From positions 1 through 7,043 of the forward strand of contig URTH01000091.1 in NCBI GenBank assembly GCA_900550775.1: a stretch of DNA of 7,043 nucleotides, in the 5' to 3' direction. The translations under genes were made by a program, and so were the position numbers. Below the pieces are notes generated by a model. It saw only the letters and a program-made list of their open reading frames with translations. It was not told where the DNA came from and searched no databases. Source of the stretch: an uncultured Eubacteriales bacterium. GTDB taxonomy: Bacteria > Bacillota > Clostridia > Monoglobales > Monoglobaceae. Position 1 is the first letter of the stretch, and the number at the start of each line of letters is the position of its first letter. Positions 5,108 through 7,043 of this stretch are shown in pieces.

Positions 5108-7043
5108 TTATAAAATCCGAAATTTTTCTGCGATGGTCTTTGCCTCACTGCGGCGCTTTACGCCAAGTTTTTGCAAAATATGGCTGACATGGCTTTTGAC
5201 CGTTGCAAGCTTGATATTTAAAATCTCCCCGATTTCCAGATTGCTTTTATCCGCACACAAAAGGCGCAAAACCTGCATTTCCGTCTCTGTCAGTTTATCA
5301 AACAGCGGTTCCTTTTGGGTTAAAAAGTTGGGATAAAAGATCGTCTGCCCCCTTGCCGCCTTGATGACCTTTTGCAAAAACGCTTTGTTTCCCGGGAGCT
5401 TTGCATGCTCCAGCGGCGGCAGAACCGCAGCGCCGTACGTACTGATGCTGCGTACAAATCCGTACTCCGCCGCAATCCGCAGTGCGGTCTCTATGTCATC
5501 GACAAAGCTCTCGTCCTGCTTTTTGTATTTTGCAATGGCGGCGATCACCTTTAAAGAAATCATGTCGATATGCCGTCCGCAGCGAGCGCAGTACGGCTCC
5601 AGCGGTGAGAGCGTCAGCAAGGCGCCCTCCGCATCGCCGAACACAAGCTCCGCAAGCGCCTCGGTCAGATATTGATAGCGTTTCATCACCTTAAAATTCA
5701 GTACATTCCGCGGCGCCTTGGTGCGATACCACGCCTCCACTTCCTCCATATCTCCGCTCTTTAACGCAACACGGCAAAGCATGGCGTCAATATTTGGCAT
5801 AAACCGCGTATTGTCGCACTCTGAAAACCGACTTTTTAAGGCAAGCAGCGAATTTTTCGCATCCTGCGGCCGCCCGGCGTCCAGCTGACTGCGCACGAGA
5901 AGTCCCACCAACGCAAATTCGATATCCGACGTACCGCGGTTTTGAATCTCGCTCAGTTTGGACACCAACGCCAACATCTTTCCCGATATATCCTCACCTT
6001 TTTCAAACTTGCTCTCGGCGATGGCACAGTCGGCAAGCCCCACGCCGTCCTTGCCGAGAACAGCCTCCACCGGGGCGCGCATGGTCGCATACAAAAGGTC
6101 GTCGATTTTGCTCCATGGCGAAAAATCCTTTCCGCCGTTCATAATGCTCGGCAGCGTGCTGGTCACAGAGAATGGGGGCAGCTTGATCTCTTTGTTTCGC
6201 ATAAGCGAAAACGCGGATTTTATCGTCTCAGTCAGTCCCTTTACCCCTCTTTGCGGCAAGGCGATATCCAGCCACGTCAGACGGCTTTTTGCCTCCTTGG
6301 CTGCCGCGTCGGACTTTTTGCGTACCAAAAAGAACTGCTCCAGCTCGCGATACCATTGCTCCGATGCGTCATAGTCCCCGTGCAGCGCACAGAGCATACT
6401 CTTTCCCTGCATCAGAGCCGGGCTTTCTTTCACAATCGAATCCGGCAGGGAGAGAAAATAATTTTCCAGCTTTTCATACTGTCCCATGCCCGGATGCATT
6501 TCCATGGTTTTGATGATGAGCTCCGAAACCTTGTTTTGTTCCTCACTCTTTGCGTAATATTCCAGTGCCTTGGCATAATTCCCATGCAATTCATAAAACA
6601 GGCCGCCGCGGCTGTACAGCGCCCTCTGCTGGGCAATCGTATATACTTTATTCTGCTTCCAGATCAAAAAATCACGGAAAAACGGCCAAAAATAGTATTC
6701 GTCCGCATTGTCAAAGCGAAGCATCCGCGTATTTTGCAAAAGCTGCGCGAGCAGCCGGCCGGCACCGGCGTCACCGCTTACCATTTTGGCAAGCTCTGTA
6801 TTGAATTTTTCAAACGGTGCAAGCTCTAACAAAAACCGCCGCATCGGCATATCAAACCGATGGTAGACCATCTCGTCATAATACAGATAGATTTGATAGG
6901 CCACTTGCTCCAACAGCCTGGCATCGTAGCCGCCGTTTTCTTTGATACATTCCGCCAAAATTGCCATCGCCAAAGGATATCCCAGCGTTGCGCGCATCAC
7001 CGACTTCAGCTCGGTTTCCCGCAGCAAAAGTCCGCACCCCTCC
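5108..7043 (-). CDS. MalT-like LuxR-family transcriptional regulator, N-terminus off window
   Basis: The frame ends at TAA (5110-5108) and stays open to the right edge, giving 644 visible residues. The C-terminal ~60 residues are a LuxR/FixJ helix-turn-helix (LTETEMQVLRLL, SNLEIGEILNI, ATVKSHVSHILQKLGV, KRRSEA), which binds DNA. The visible N-terminal part matches the later half of the MalT/STAND NTPase region: GYPLAMAILAE, then a winged-helix-like segment ending ELAKMVSG, then EYYFWPFFRDFL, equivalent to the HHLFxxFL block. Between these lies a long, mostly alpha-helical TPR-like region, usually the inducer or partner-binding part. Walker A and B motifs are not visible and should lie in roughly 200-300 residues to the right. 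A TTG at 7027 with GGAGGGG upstream could look like a start, but the homologous protein continues beyond it. The gene converges on the MocR gene and shares its terminator. The target and ligand are unknown. Confidence 0.9.
   Translation of the reverse strand, partial: EGCGLLLRETELKSVMRATLGYPLAMAILAECIKENGGYDARLLEQVAYQIYLYYDEMVYHRFDMPMRRFLLELAPFEKFNTELAKMVSGDAGAGRLLAQLLQNTRMLRFDNADEYYFWPFFRDFLIWKQNKVYTIAQQRALYSRGGLFYELHGNYAKALEYYAKSEEQNKVSELIIKTMEMHPGMGQYEKLENYFLSLPDSIVKESPALMQGKSMLCALHGDYDASEQWYRELEQFFLVRKKSDAAAKEAKSRLTWLDIALPQRGVKGLTETIKSAFSLMRNKEIKLPPFSVTSTLPSIMNGGKDFSPWSKIDDLLYATMRAPVEAVLGKDGVGLADCAIAESKFEKGEDISGKMLALVSKLSEIQNRGTSDIEFALVGLLVRSQLDAGRPQDAKNSLLALKSRFSECDNTRFMPNIDAMLCRVALKSGDMEEVEAWYRTKAPRNVLNFKVMKRYQYLTEALAELVFGDAEGALLTLSPLEPYCARCGRHIDMISLKVIAAIAKYKKQDESFVDDIETALRIAAEYGFVRSISTYGAAVLPPLEHAKLPGNKAFLQKVIKAARGQTIFYPNFLTQKEPLFDKLTETEMQVLRLLCADKSNLEIGEILNIKLATVKSHVSHILQKLGVKRRSEAKTIAEKFRIL

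Noticed and set aside
5942..6829. 295-codon open frame on the + strand opposite the LuxR gene
   Set aside because: Its translation shows no recognisable domain and it is antisense to a clearly conserved coding frame. Such antisense frames arise from codon bias.
7027..7043. TTG at 7027 with GGAGGGG upstream as the true start of the LuxR protein
   Set aside because: The frame stays open to the edge, and the first visible residues match the middle of MalT-like proteins, so the NTPase domain is expected upstream. An NTPase-less short form cannot be excluded without the flanking sequence.

Overview
The window looks like chromosomal core DNA from an anaerobic Gram-positive bacterium of the class Clostridia. 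The evidence is strong Shine-Dalgarno sites of the AAGGAG type, moderate GC, a type III glutamine synthetase (GlnN), an ECF-type vitamin transporter S-component, a MocR/GntR-type regulator and a large MalT-like LuxR regulator. An Oscillospirales (Ruminococcaceae-like) host is a plausible guess from the gene mix, but the sequence does not prove it. I see no phage, insertion sequence, CRISPR array, tRNA or rRNA.

Layout from left to right. (1) 1-2275, + strand: the last 46 residues of AsnA (aspartate-ammonia ligase), then after a 46-base gap a complete glnN, closed by a strong intrinsic terminator at 2362-2401. The two ammonia-fixing amide-forming enzymes appear to share a transcript. (2) 2402-3372, + strand: a one-gene unit for a xylose-isomerase-like TIM-barrel protein (sugar isomerase/epimerase). 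It has a near-consensus sigma-A promoter at 2470-2498 and its own terminator at 3348-3375. (3) 3383-5096: a divergent pair with a 92-base shared control region. On the - strand is an ECF transporter S-component of 166 residues. On the + strand is a MocR-family regulator, made of a winged-helix DNA-binding domain fused to a fold-type I aminotransferase-like domain. The control region holds a 21-bp inverted repeat that overlaps candidate promoters in both directions. (4) 5108-7043, - strand: most of a MalT-like LuxR regulator. Its N-terminal NTPase domain lies beyond the right edge of the window. It converges on the MocR gene across one 10-bp hairpin that can terminate both transcripts.

The part most worth attention is the divergent pair. 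MocR regulators sense pyridoxal phosphate or amino-acid/PLP adducts, and the PdxR branch is known to control vitamin B6 synthesis and uptake. A B6-type (PdxU-like) uptake system under local control is therefore the best hypothesis for the S-component. The MocR protein is unusual. It is only 364 residues and stops just where the C-terminal small domain of the aminotransferase fold should begin. It also carries Phe in place of the usual PLP-contacting Tyr, yet keeps the Schiff-base Lys. It may be a PLP sensor with no catalytic capacity, or a decaying gene. Apart from this I see no clearly novel multi-gene system; the rest of the window is ordinary housekeeping and regulatory content.
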